DNA of 62,000 nt from Strigamia acuminata (lineage: Eukaryota; Arthropoda; Chilopoda; Geophilomorpha; Linotaeniidae): positions 7,247,060 through 7,309,059 of the forward strand of contig OX442314.1 in NCBI GenBank assembly GCA_949358305.1. The letters run 5' to 3'. Position 1 is the first letter of the stretch; every line of letters begins with the position of its first letter. Shown here piece by piece: positions 12,434 through 24,132 of this stretch. The position numbers and the translations under genes are program-made. A model generated the notes under the pieces. It was not told where the DNA came from, did no database searches, and saw only the letters and a list, made by a program, of their open reading frames with translations.

Positions 12434-12475
12434 TGTGTATGTATGTATGTATGTATGTATGTATGTATGTATGTA
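12434..12475. repeat. (TATG)n microsatellite, target of the Tc1-like element
   Basis: TATG units flank the left end of the transposon and resume at 17903-17914 after its right end. The transposon therefore inserted into this microsatellite, duplicating TA. Confidence 0.9.
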
Positions 12476-15400
12476 CAGCCTTGGACATAAAAATCGTCCC
12501 ATTCTAGCTTGAGCTCGAGCTTCAGAATGAGCAGTTGCAACTCTAATCACCAGATGGCGCAAAAAATCGTCGATTGTTACTGACATCACAATAAAAAATC
12601 CAAAACTAGAAAAGAGCAAGCGATCTGCAAACATGGCTGCCCATAGAACAATTCCCAAGTGCAATACACGTTTCAGATGAAAATCGAACCGCGATCAAGA
12701 TGAGGCTGTTAATGAATTAGCGGGAAGGATGCGGATTTGATTGTTTATTTGAAATGGTGGGTTTTGATTCCTTTCCAGATAAAAAACGAAGATAAGTTCA
12801 AAATTTTCGGCCTAGCTGCTGAATAACTGCGAAATTTTTAGTCGTTTTCAGGTTTAATTCATCCAAAATAACCATTTCGTTTCAGTTGTTCAATATTTTT
12901 CCGCAATTGAATTACGGAGGAAATTCGTACGACCAGATGTTAGTTTGGGTTAAGTATTTTTATTTCTTTATTTTTTACACAAAAAAAAATGAATTTTTAC
13001 GAGAAAAAATAAATTTTCACTTGAAAAAATGAATTTTCACGAAAAAAAATGAATTTTCACGAGAAAAAATGAATTTAAATTCATTTTTTCTCATGAAAAT
13101 TCATTTTTTCACTTAAAAACACATTTTTTTAGTTGAAAATGCATTTTTTTTTTTTTTCTGGTGTTAATGGTTTATAATTTATCTAATTGTTTTGTTTTGA
13201 CAGGAAATTCTAAGGAGTGGAATTTTTGCCGTTTTGGACCTGTGCGATCGGTTTGCCGTGAAGGAATTGCAGTTCAATTTATCCGAGCCCAGCAGAGAAT
13301 TATTCAACTACACGAGGATTATTTCAAACATTTATACACAAAATCTGTATTTTTTATTTGATATTTTTCAGTCATTCCAACCAATAAATATATTTTTGAA
13401 ACCAAAAATGAATTATTTTGTCTCAATTAATGATTCAGCAAATACTTTTGGCCAGAAAAGAATTTTTTAAACAAAAAAAATTTTTTTTTGGACTTAAAAT
13501 AAATTATTTGACCTCAAATAAATATTTTGACCTAAAATAAATGTTTTTGGAGCATAAAATAAATGTTTTTTGAGCATAAAATAAATTTTTTTGCATCTAA
13601 AATAAATTATTTGACCTAAAATAGATATTTTTGACCTAAAATATATATTTTTGACCTAAAAGAAATATTTTTTGAGCCTAAAATAAATTTTTTTGTGATT
13701 ATGATGTCACATGATCCAGCCCCTTGGATTTAACCTTTTGCCAGACATGGAGGAATAGAATTTATTTTATTTTGTGAAATTTTATAAATAAAAAATTTTA
13801 TTTTGAGAAACATCTATTAATTTTTTATTTTAATAAAGAAATCAAATAAAATAATTTAAAAACAAAAACAAACATATAAATAAAATATTCAAATTTAAAA
13901 AAAAGCTAAAAAATTTCAAATGCTGAAATTTTCAAAAGAAATTCAAAGATGCCTCAATTAACTACTCAACAAAGGAACCAATTGACTGGATTTTGGATCG
14001 CAGGGGTATATCTTGAAGTTGAAAAATACAATATGAAACCAAAAAAATATATTTTATGCAAAAAAATGGGTTTTTAAACACAAAAAATACTATTTAATGC
14101 AAAGAAATGGGTTTTTTGAATAAAAAAATACATTTATGGGCATAAAAATGGGTTTTTAGATCCAAAAAATACATAATTTATTATATCTTTAAGTTGAAGA
14201 GCACACCAATTTCATATGAAAATTGTATTTTATAAAATATAACAATTTTGTATAAAAAGACCAACTATAAACTAAAAACATGCATTTTTTTAAATAAACA
14301 AGCTAACTTTAGTCTTTAAAAAATGCATATTTTGCTTAAAAAATATAAAATCGGATAAAAAAATAAAGTCTAATAAAATAATTCATTTTTAGATGAAAAA
14401 GTAAATTCTTTTACAAAAAACAAACTGTAGGCAAACAAAAAAATGCATTTTAGATGAAATATACAATTTTTAATTGAATAAAACAGTTTTAGATAAAAAA
14501 AATTGATGTTTAGACCAAAAAAATACATTCTTTAGGTAAAAAATTACATTTTTCGTTAAAAAATTACATTTTTCGTTAAAAAATTACATTTTTCGTTAAA
14601 AAATTACATTTTTGGTTAAAAAATTACATTTTTGGACAAAAAAAATACATTTTTGGGCAAAAAAATACATTTTTGGGCAATAAAATACATTTTCTAGTAA
14701 AAAAATCACTTTTAGATAAAAAAAATGCATTATCAGATTTAAAAAACAGCCTTTTTGACCAAAAAAACGCATTTTTGGACTAAGAAATAAAATTTTAAAC
14801 CAAAAAAATGCACAAATATTACAATTTTTCTCATTTTTACAGATGGCAATACCAGATATTGCTAACGAATTGGCCTGCAGTACCAAAACCGTGCAAAGAT
14901 GGGTGAACCGGTGGCGCCGGCTAGGTGCTGTCGACCGCAAAGCAGGGAGTGGCCGGCAGAGGAAAACCACTAATGATCAAGATGAAGAGATCATCACAAC
15001 AGCCCTACAACAGCCGTTCTCCAGTTCCTCAGAGATTCGGAGTGACCTCGATCTGCCAGTGTCCTCAAGGACTGTGCGCAGAAGGTTGTGCGAAGGCGGA
15101 TTGAATGGCTGCATAGCTGCACAAAAGGATTTACTTTCTGATGTGCACCGTGCAGCAAGGGTTCAATTCGCTGAAGCCAACCTGCAGCGGGACTGGCAGA
15201 ATGTGGTCTTCTCCGATGAAAGTTCGGTGGGTGTTGGCGGCAATGGTCAGGTCCATGTGCGACGTCCAGTAGGAGACAGGTTCGATCCGGCATTCATTCG
15301 AACAAAAGTAAGATTAGCTGTTGAAATATATTTAACATTAATTTCAAATTTTAATAAAAATTACACACTTATTACAGATACACAGTGGACGTTTTAGTAT

Positions 15401-17902
15401 CAATGTCTGGGGCTGGATGTCGCAACGTGGTCTTGGAGAAATCTGCCGTCTGACAGGCCACCTGACTGCCGCATCATACGTAGAGGTTCTGGAGACGACT
15501 ATGCTGCCAAGCTGCCAACGCCGGTTCGGTGATGAACCGTGGGCTTTCCAGCATGACAGGGCGCCGCCACACACAGCCAACATCACCAGGCAGTGGCTGG
15601 CAACAAACCTGCATGCGGAATTGCTCGATTGGCCGGCGAAGGCAGCTGATCTCAACCCAATTGAGAATATATGGGCAAATTTAAAACACCATCTGCAAAA
15701 AAAGGTAATAATTGATTAAAAATTTAAAAAAAAAATATAATGATATAAAATACTTATTTGCAGCCAATTGCAAGAAACCCAGAGGAACTATGGGAGCAAA
15801 TTCAACAAACTTGGGGAGAATTAGCGGCAAACCAGAACTTGGTGCCAACAATTATCCAGTCCATGCCCAGAAGATTACAAAAAGTAATTGACTTAAATGG
15901 GCACTGGACTGGATATTAATGGAAGATATTACACATTTATTTGTATTATTTATACACATTTATTTGTATTATTTATTAGTTATTTAAATTGTTTGTGTTA
16001 TGATTAAGTGATGATAACTTGTCAGTTGTTACGTTTATAAGAAAGCTCTCTCGAGCTTGTTGCTTGTATTGTTATAAGCCATCATAGCTGATCTGTGTGT
16101 TAGTTTAAGTAAAACTCTTTTCTTTCAACTCAACTTTCCTTTATTCCCTGCTCACGGTTAACAGTTTGTCTTTGTTTAACAGTATTATTATGTTTCGAAT
16201 TAAATCATCCCATTCTACTCCTATTTTGTCACAATAACAAAATCATTTATATTAGGCCCAAAAAAAATTATTTTAGACCCAAAAATTTGTTTCTTGTTTA
16301 AAAAATTCTTTTCTGGCCAAAAACATTAATTTATTCATTTACTGATTCAAAATAATTCATTTTTGGTCAAAAAATATATTTATTGGTTGGAATTTTTGAA
16401 AAATAAATATTTTATGTATAAATATGTGATGTTTCAAATAATCCTCGTGTGAACCGATCGCACAGGTCCAAAATGGCAAAGATTCCATTCCTTAGAATTT
16501 CCTAACAAAACAAAACCAAATCAACACCTGCCGGAAATGCGGTTGTCCGGCAGCAGTTTGCTGAATATTTCGTTCAACTTGTCTGGAAAATTTAATTGAT
16601 TTGGTGAGATTTGGAAATCGTGAAATCAAATGATGTCGGACTCACTTTGCATTATTTGCGAGTCACGAGTTCCTCGAAGTTGGCCGTTTGGTATTTTTCG
16701 ACTATTTGCTTCCGTCGTTCTTCTTCAGCTTGGATTCTGGTGGATTGAGGTTCCGCCAGCATCTTCTTTAGGGAATCGACAGTCACTTCTTCACCCGGAT
16801 ATTTCTGTAAAATCGATCAACAGTTTAAAAATTGCGATAAATTTGAGCATTTTTTTTGTTCAATATCGCCAAATTTTTTAGCAATTTCGTCAGTATCTGA
16901 GAAAATTGACGAATTTCGTCAAAATTTCACCAAACTTTTGATAAATTTCAATTAATTTTGACTAATTTTTAATAAATTACGACATAATTTGACAACTTTT
17001 GATAAATTTCAATGAAATTTAGTCCAATTTAGCCACAATTCCGCTCAAAAAACAATAAATCACAAAATTTCCTCATTCATATAACAATTTCAAATGCCCG
17101 ATTAATTACTTTAGTCACTCTCGGCGAAGACGCGACACTATCCACTTCAACACTAATCGAATTCAAATCATTAAAACTATGTGTAAGCGTCATCAAACCT
17201 AAAACAAAAAATTTCTTTAAACATTTTCCACACAAAACCAAACCAAAAAACCCAAAAAATCACTTTGTTTCGGCACTTGCTCTACGTGATGAAGTCCGTT
17301 GAAAACGTCGGCAAACGAGGATCGTCCAATTCGAGTTTGTGTTCGATTACGGTTGTGAAAATGTGGAATGGAAATGAAAGGAAATTCAACGTCAACAACT
17401 GAAATAAAAATTAACACTTTGTTATTTGCTCCAAATTAATTTACCTCCAAACAAGTTAATTTGATTACCCAAACCAACAACTCGTCAACAACTCGTCAAC
17501 AACTGAAACGAAATGGTAATTTGGGATGAATTAAACCCGAAAACGACTCAAGATTTCGCAGTTGTTCGGCAGCAAAGCCGAAAATTTTGGACTTATCTTA
17601 ATTTTTTTCATCCCGAAAGGAACCAAAACCCACAATTTCAAACAAACAATCAATCCGCATCCTTTCCGCTTGCGTAATTCAGCATCTAGAGTGAAAACAA
17701 ACGAGAACGTGTATTTGCACTTGGGAATTGTTCTACGACGGCCATGTTTGTTGATCGCTCGCTCTTGTCTTGTTTTGAATTTTACATTGTGATGTCACAA
17801 CAAATCAACGATTTTTTGCGCCATCTGGTGATTGGTGTCGAAACTGCTCATTCTGAAGCTCGAGCTCAAGCTGGAATGGGACGATTTTTATGTCCAAGGC
17901 TG
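12476..17902 (+). mobile_element. 5.4-kb Tc1/mariner-type transposon with long foldback arms
   Basis: Termini are inverted repeats beginning CAGCCTTGGACATAAAAA and flanked by TA on both sides (12474-12475, 17903-17904). The arms are long. About 12476-12680 matches 17700-17902 closely, and further inward 13200-13330 matches 16430-16510 in reverse complement. The core carries an intact three-exon DD35E transposase (14843-15919). Between arms and gene lies AT-rich DNA of degenerate ~20-bp AAAAAATACATTTTTGG-like periodic units. A 2.25-kb relative with the same ends lies at 26601-28850. The length is several times that of a typical Tc1 (about 1.6 kb), because of the arms and the periodic filler. 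Confidence 0.88.
14843..15919 (+). CDS. Tc1-like DD35E transposase
   Basis: Cuts and pastes the surrounding element at TA sites. Three exons: 14843-15307, 15378-15704, 15764-15919, 315 aa, both introns phase 0 with GT-AG ends. The N-terminal helix-turn-helix includes STKTVQRWVNRWRR (about residues 13-26). A GSGRQRKT-like basic linker follows. The catalytic triad is visible: Asp125 in VVFSDESS, Asp215 in FQHDRAPPHTA, Glu251 in DLNPIENIW. That puts 35 residues between the second Asp and the Glu, so DD35E rather than the DD34E of classical Tc1. No stop or frameshift is seen, so it may be active. The ATG follows an acceptor-like TTTTTACAG, so an extra upstream exon supplying the rest of the paired domain is possible. 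Confidence 0.85.
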
Positions 17903-17999
17903 TATGTATGTATGAATGGATAAATGTCTGTCGGTCGTCGAACGAAGTTGGTCGCAAAACGCAGACGTCGCGTGGTCGGGAAAAGTGCACTCACTCACA

Positions 18000-18068
<69 letters not shown>
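18000..18068. repeat. (CT)n microsatellite
   Basis: About 30 CT units with a single interruption (TTTCTCT) near 18048. Confidence 0.95.
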
Positions 18069-18246
18069 GCGAGATGTGACGCTAGAGCATGTCGGTCGAC
18101 CGGTGACGCGAAAAAGATTAATGGCAATAACTGACAACTAATAATTAATAATCAATAATTAATTAATAATCGACGATTAATAATCAATAACCGATAATGA
18201 TTAGTAATAACGACAAACGTCGTCATCGAAAATAGCGACGCTTTGT

Positions 18247-18328
18247 CTCCGGGCCCGGGTGGCCGAGCGGGCAGAGTTACCTGCCGTACGGAGTTGTGGA
18301 TCGAGGGTTCGAATCCCGCTCCCGCGAG
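18247..18328 (+). other. tRNA-like sequence (pseudo-tRNA or SINE head)
   Basis: It has an A-box-like TGGCCGAGCGGG and a B-box GGTTCGAATCC about 40 nt later, as in Ser/Leu tRNAs. The 5' end (GGGCCCG) does not pair with the 3' segment (CTCCCGC), and the T-stem has an A-G mismatch. I therefore read it as a tRNA-derived relic rather than a working gene. Confidence 0.4.
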
Positions 18329-18744
18329 TTTTCGTTTCTGGCAAAGCTGTATTGTCAAACACGCATTCCATTGACATTGCCATACATTGTGCCGTTTCAG
18401 TTTGGTCCCTTCTTCGTTTCAGATAGTGATGGTGAACACTCTCCCGCGAGGTTGCGGGAGGGTGGGGGGGAGTCGAAAGATTCGGCTCTCCTTTTATTTC
18501 TTCGTTTTATTTTTTTATTTTCATTTACCGTTCTCATCTTTATTTTCATTCTCGTTTTTTATTTTCGTTTACATGTTTCTATTTTTATTTCCACGGTGTG
18601 TCGGGAGGGCGCGCGAAAACCTACTCGCCCAATCTCCGTGGTCGCATTTTCCAAATTTTGTCACTGGATTTCGCGCTTGCGGTGGGGATGGGCGCGCGCA
18701 GGCTCCGTCGTCGTGCCAGAAACTCCACTGTGTGATGTAGTCGC

Positions 18745-18775
<31 letters not shown>

Positions 18776-18779
18776 ACCT

Positions 18780-18950
18780 AAACCACCACCACCACCACCA
18801 CCACCACCATCGTCGTCTCTTCTCTCCTTTTCTTTTAATTTTTGTTAATTTTTGTTAATTTTTGTTAATTTTGTAATTTTGTAATTTTGTAATTTTGTAA
18901 TTTTGTAATTTTTGAAATTTTTATTTTTAACTTTTGAATGTACAAATGTA

Positions 18951-18989
<39 letters not shown>

Positions 18990-19066
18990 ATACAATAATC
19001 AGACTTTATTCTTCAGTCTTAAAAATATAAAAAAAATAAAAAAAAAAAATATTGTAAACCACTCGT
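18780..19066. repeat. Simple-repeat stretch: (ACC)n, (TTTTTGTTAA)n, (AAAT)n
   Basis: (CCA)n at 18782-18808, TTTTTGTTAATT and TTTTGTAA units at 18835-18905, and (AAAT)n at 18953-18990. No gene seen. Confidence 0.8.
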
Positions 19067-19468
19067 TTACGGTCCACGGGGAAATAAATAAATAAATAAA
19101 TACATAAATGAATGAATGAATGAATGAATAATTAGAATCGAAGAGTGGCTGTCGTCGTCGTCGTCGCCGCCGTCGCCGCCGGTCCTCTCCTCGCCACCTT
19201 TACCACCGGTCGCCCCTTTGTCGTCGCCTTCGTCGTCCACCGGCTCCGTATCATCGGCCATCGCTCCCATCCACTTCTTCTCCACCCTCTCCAACATGTT
19301 CTCGAATCGTTCCTCCGTTCTCGCCAGCATCGCTTCCAATTTTGCCTCCGTCCTCGCCATCATCTTCTCGACCATCGCCTCCAGCGCCGTCTCCTCGCTC
19401 TTCTTTTCACTCGGTGTCGGTGGCGGCGGCGGCGGCGGTGGTCGCGCAGACGCACCCCCTCGACGCAA
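19067..19468 (-). CDS. Isolated 3' exon, Pro-rich plus Met/Glu helix
   Basis: A minus-strand exon starts after an acceptor TCGCTAG at 19469 and stays open to a TAA at 19067. It encodes LRRGGASARPPPPPPPP, then a helix with repeated MxARTExxLExML units resembling the AKMEAMEARMLRM helix of the large gene at 87-4939. An acidic tail follows, and a hydrophobic end is read from the (AAAT)n tract. Upstream exons were not found, because the region above is (GA)n and a large inverted repeat. It may be a displaced fragment of a related gene. Confidence 0.4.
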   Translation of the reverse strand: MRRGGASARPPPPPPPPTPSEKKSEETALEAMVEKMMARTEAKLEAMLARTEERFENMLERVEKKWMGAMADDTEPVDDEGDDKGATGGKGGEERTGGDGGDDDDDSHSSILIIHSFIHSFMYLFIYLFPRGP

Positions 19469-19477
19469 CTAGCGAAA

Positions 19478-19600
<123 letters not shown>

Positions 19601-19640
19601 AGTGCACTGTTCACGCGCCCACATGCGTGAACAGTGCACT
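19601..19640. repeat. Perfect 16-bp hairpin with 8-nt loop
   Basis: AGTGCACTGTTCACGC (19601-19616) is exactly repeated in reverse complement at 19625-19640, with the loop GCCCACAT between. It sits between (GA)n and (CT)n tracts, which extend the complementarity. Confidence 0.9.
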
Positions 19641-19676
19641 CGCCCTCCGCGCCCCGTCGGCGTAGGCGCCGGCCGT

Positions 19677-19714
<38 letters not shown>

Positions 19715-19744
19715 GCCCGGGAATCGCCCTTCCGCCCGTCACCG

Positions 19745-21665
19745 AATTTTGTCAATATCTGATAAATTTCCACAGAATTGCAGCGACATTGTACGAGATA
19801 TTTCTGCCCGATTTGACGGACTTATGTAAAACATTGCTGAAATTCCGTGGAAATTTATAAAATATTGACAAAGGTTGGTGACCGACCCACGGCGCGTCGC
19901 GGCGCGTTCGGAGCACGCGACCCGATCCCCCCCCCTCCCCCCGTCCCCAAAAAACCACGCCTCGAGGAACCCCGAGGTTCGGTTTCCGACCGGGTCGCCT
20001 CTTGATCCGACTCGGGGCGCGTCACGGCGCGGTCGGAGGACGGCCCTCGTCCCCAAAAACCACACTCCGGGTCACGTGGTCTCGCGCCCGACTCTTTCAG
20101 TTTTCCCGTTACGGGATCGTGACGGGACTGTCGGCGGCCCGTTAACGGCCCGTGCGACCCCATGCGGGCCGTTGACGGGCCGTTGACGGGCCGTTAACGG
20201 CCCGTGTGAGCCGTTACGAGATCGTGACGGGACCGTCGGCGGCCCGTTAACGGCCCGTGCGAGCCGTTACAGGATCGTGACGGGACCGTCGGCGGCCCGT
20301 TAACGGCCCGCACGGGCCGTGACGGGATCGTGACGGTCCCGTAACGGCCCGCCGACGGTCCCGTGACGACCCCGTAACGGCCTTCGTTCCCGGACTTCGG
20401 CTCGCCGACGGCCCGTACGACCTCACGCGGGCCGTTAACGGCCCGTTAACGGGCCGCCGACGGTCCCGTCACGATCCCGTAACGGCCCGTACAAGCCGTT
20501 GACGGGATCGTGATGGTCCCGTCACGATCCCGTAACGGCTCGCACGGGCCGTTAACGGGCCGCCGACGGTCCCGTCACGATCCCGTAACGGCCCGTACAA
20601 GCCGTTGACGGGATCGTGACGGTCCCGTCACGATCCCGTAACGGCTCGCACGGGCCGTTAACGGGCCGCCGACGGTCCCGTCACGATCCCGTAACGGCGT
20701 AAAACCAAAAACAGGATTCGAGATTAATGTCTATGAATGTTGTACGCGTTTTCACGTACGTGTTGTCGGTTGTTGATTTTTTCGATTTACGCCGTAACGG
20801 CCCGTTAACGGCCCGTTAACGGCCCGTTAACGGCCCGTCAACGGCCCGCATAGAGTCGTGCGGGCCGTTAACGGGCCGCCGACGGTCCCGTCACGACCCC
20901 GTAACGGCCTTCGTTCCCGGACTTCGGCTCGCCGACGGCCCGTACGACCTCACGCGGGCCGTTAACGGCGTAAAACCAAAAACAGGATTCAAGATTAATG
21001 TCTATGAATGTTGTACGCGTTTTCACGTACGTGTTGTCGGTTGTTGATTTTTTCGATTTACGCCGTAACGGCCCGTTAACGGCCCGTTAACGGCCCGTCA
21101 ACGGCCCGTCAACGGCCCGCATGGAGTCGTACGGGCCGTTAACGGGCCGCCGACGGTCCCGTCACGATCCCGTCACGGCCCGTGCGGGCCGTTAACGGGC
21201 CGCCAACGGTCCCGTCACGATCCCGTCACGGCTCGTGCGGGCCGTTAACGGGCCGCCGACAGTCCCGTCACGATCCCGTAACGGGCTGAAAACGGGAAAA
21301 CTGAAAGAGTCGGGTGCGAGACCACGTGACCCGGAGTGTGGTTTTTGGGGGCGAGGGCCGTCCTCCGACCGCGCCGTGACGCGCCCCGAGTCGGATCAAG
21401 AGGCGACCCGGTCGGAAACCGAACCTCGGGGTTCCTCGAGGCGTGGTTTTTTGGGGACGGGGGGAGGGGGGGGGGGGGGATCGGGTCGCGTGCTCCGACC
21501 GCGCCGCAACGCGATGTGGGTCGGTCACCAACTTTTGTCAATTTTTGACAAATTTCCACGGAATTTCAGCAACATTTTACGAGACGTTTCTGCCCGACTA
21601 GACACGTTTCCGCAGGTTTTAGCAAAACAACGTTAAATTCTGTGGAAATTTATCAAATGTTGACA
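19745..21665. repeat. About 2-kb inverted repeat with GC satellite at its centre
   Basis: Left outer arm about 19745-20110 and right outer arm about 21285-21665 are reverse complements. Both contain TTTGTCAATATTTGATAAATTTCC-like AT stretches next to the CGACGCGC-rich segment. The centre is the CCGTTAACGG satellite. Two near-identical ~95-bp AT-rich blocks (about 20697-20793 and 20967-21064), each bounded by GGCGTAAAAC and GATTTACGCC, are embedded in the array. No transposase is visible. Confidence 0.8.
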
Positions 21666-22144
21666 AAATTCTGTGCAAGTTTTGTCAGATACTTACTTAC
21701 TTACGATATAAACTCGAACGTCGTCCATCGACACTCTCAACATTCCACCGGACATTTTCCGGAAGAGTTTGTCCCGATCGGGACCACGCCTCGACGAAGC
21801 CCGGGACCCGGTTTCCGACCGGGTCGTTTTTGGCCCAAGTCACGGCGCGTCGCGGCGCTTTCGGAGCACGCGACCCGATCCCCCCCCTCCCCCCCGTACT
21901 CAAAAACCACGTTTTAGCGAAACCCTTGACCGGTCACAAAACCCACCGAACACCGAAAAGCAACGAACAAAACGCGCTCGGTCGCACGAACTACTCGGCC
22001 AAAACAACATCCGCAAATTCCGCATCGCAGTCGCGATCAACGAAACAACGTATAGGCCGCCGTAATGTTAAAAAGCGGGACCCTTTCGCCCCCGACAAAA
22101 TCCGCACACATACCCCAAGGTTAACCTCTGTTCTCCCAGCAACG

Positions 22145-22285
22145 TCTCTCTCTCATCAGACCACTCAGCTCCCTCCTCCTCTGCTAGGCCAGTCCACTCC
22201 GTGAGGTGGACGGCTCGGGGCTACAAGGCGGTGTGTGGAGTGACGCAGGTCACCTAGGGTGGCCAAGCAGTCACACAACTACAGC
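22145..22285. repeat. Dispersed ~135-bp repeat (second copy at about 29945-30080)
   Basis: Shared landmarks are ACCACTCAnCTCCCTCCT, a short CCGTGAGGTGG / CCGCAAGGGG hairpin, GGCGGTGTGTGG and GGTTGGCCAAGCnGTCACA. It looks SINE-like, but no Pol III boxes were confirmed. Confidence 0.6.
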
Positions 22286-22704
22286 ATTATCAAAAACAAA
22301 ATGCGTATAAGAATTCTATTTTAAATAAGTGAGCCGATGTAAATATTATAACACTAGAAAAACACTAAATAATTACACCTTTAAGTACGTAATGTAAACA
22401 TACATTAAATCTGATGTGTCCTGTGCGTGGATGGCTTCGGATTCCCGTGGATTCAGTCGGATTGTGTTGGAGGTGGTAAAGGAACGAGGCAGTCGTTGTA
22501 AGAACTTGAATTGGAATGCTTTATTCTTGGCTCAAACAAAAGGGGGTGGAAGTGGGTCAAGCCACCGGTCACTTATTGGAGGATGCGCACATCTGGTTTG
22601 ACCGGTGACATCACAAATATTGGAGTGGCAAACACTCCAAAATCAATCCAAATATATCCACATTCCACAGTGACCCCACTTCACTTTATCATTTATTGTA
22701 ACAG
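22286..22704. other. 5' flank of DEG/ENaC copy 1; no exon seen
   Basis: By comparison with copies 2 and 3, the first two channel exons (N-terminus, TM1, and the 79-nt exon) should lie here. I find neither. Copy 1 is therefore 5'-truncated. Confidence 0.5.
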
Positions 22705-23130
22705 CTGAAGCTTCTAGCAACTCAATTTTTGAAGAACTGCTGACAGTAAAAATGGAAAAAATTCAAGATAACATATGCCGAGGACAACCATATAAGGTAA
22801 TTTTAATAGATTAAAATTGGTGATTGACAGTCATTGATTTTTTATTTCTTGCATTTAGCTTTCCCTTACATTCAACGATTTTGGAAGACACTTTGGTGTA
22901 GGAGCGCAATATTCTGGTGCAACATCTAAAATTTATTTGAGTTATGAGAAAGTAATATTATAACCGGAATTTAAATGTAATCTGCATCACTGTATTCTGT
23001 TTTAAATCCATAGTTCGTATTCCTTAATTCACCTATAAATCCTTGCGGCAGTGAAGATGAATTCAAAGAATGTTATCGGAGTTGTTTATTTAGAGAGTTT
23101 AAACAGCATCTAAAGTGCAGGTGAGAAATT

Positions 23131-24132
23131 GTGACCGATTATCGGCCACTGCAACACGCCCACATGGCCCAGCCCAACCCCACCCGCCAGGTGGCGTTGA
23201 CGGTTGAGGGATGGTGACCAGGATGACGTCATATCCGGTCACCAACCCCACAACCAATGGGAAGAGGTACTCTCGTACCCATGGTGCAAGAATGAGCTAT
23301 AAAAGGCCCAACATCCTGTTTCTGGCCAGAGTTCCACAGGAACGGTCCTGACCAACATCAGACCGGTCCACACTCTTGTTCACCATGGTGTCACTTAGGG
23401 ACTTGGCCGGTTTGCCAGTCCCAGTACCGTGAGCGATTACCATGGGCCAAATGAACATCGACATGACCACGCCGCACAACCAGGTTAACCCTAACCACGT
23501 GTGTTCCGCGTGTGGTCACAGGTCTGCTGCAGCAATGCCTGTCCGGGATAGAATCCCGGCTGGGCCCCCAATTGTGAGAGTGGACGGACATTGTTCGGGC
23601 ACGGGAATGCCTAAACAGCGCCGGACGCTCGACACGTATAGATAAGAGACTACAAGAGACTGTGGTTGAGGTTTTAGGCCTTTATTCAGTTGTCTAGGGG
23701 TCAATATCTTGTGTCTCTCCCATGCTCTTGCTGCATTGCTGCAGCAGACCTGTGACCACACGCGGCACACACGTGGTTAGGGTTAACCTGGTTGTGCGGC
23801 GTGGTCATGTCGATGTTCATTTGGCCCATGGTAATCGCTCACGGTACTGGGACTGGCAAACCGGCCAAGTCCCTAAGTGACACCATGGTGAACAAGAGTG
23901 TGGACCGGTCTGATGTTGGTCAGGACCGTTCCTGTGGAACTCTGGCCAGAAACAGGATGTTGGGCCTTTTATAGCACACCATGGGTACGAGAGTACCTCT
24001 TCCCATTGGTTGTGGGGTTGGTGACCGGATATGACGTCATCCTGGTCACCATCCCTCAACCGTCAACGCCACCTGGCGGGTGGGGTTGGGCTGGGCCATG
24101 TGGGCGTGTTGCAGTGGCCGATAATCGGTCAC
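23131..24132. mobile_element. 1.0-kb inverted-repeat element in a channel intron
   Basis: Arms of about 400 bp (about 23131-23535 and 23728-24132) are near-perfect reverse complements beginning GTGACCGATTATCGGCCACT. The element is flanked by ATT on both sides. The homologous intron of copy 2 lacks it and reads AAAATTGTCATG, so the insertion is datable to after the duplication. The left arm contains CCAAT (about 23266) and TATAAAAGG (about 23298), as a promoter would; these recur inverted in the right arm in degraded form. No coding capacity. The 3-bp duplication suits a PIF/Harbinger-like MITE, but inverted LTR-like arms are another reading. Confidence 0.75.

Noticed and set aside
18247-18328. 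Functional tRNA-Ser/Leu gene
   Set aside because: The acceptor stem does not pair and the T-stem has a mismatch, so it was kept only as a tRNA-like relic.
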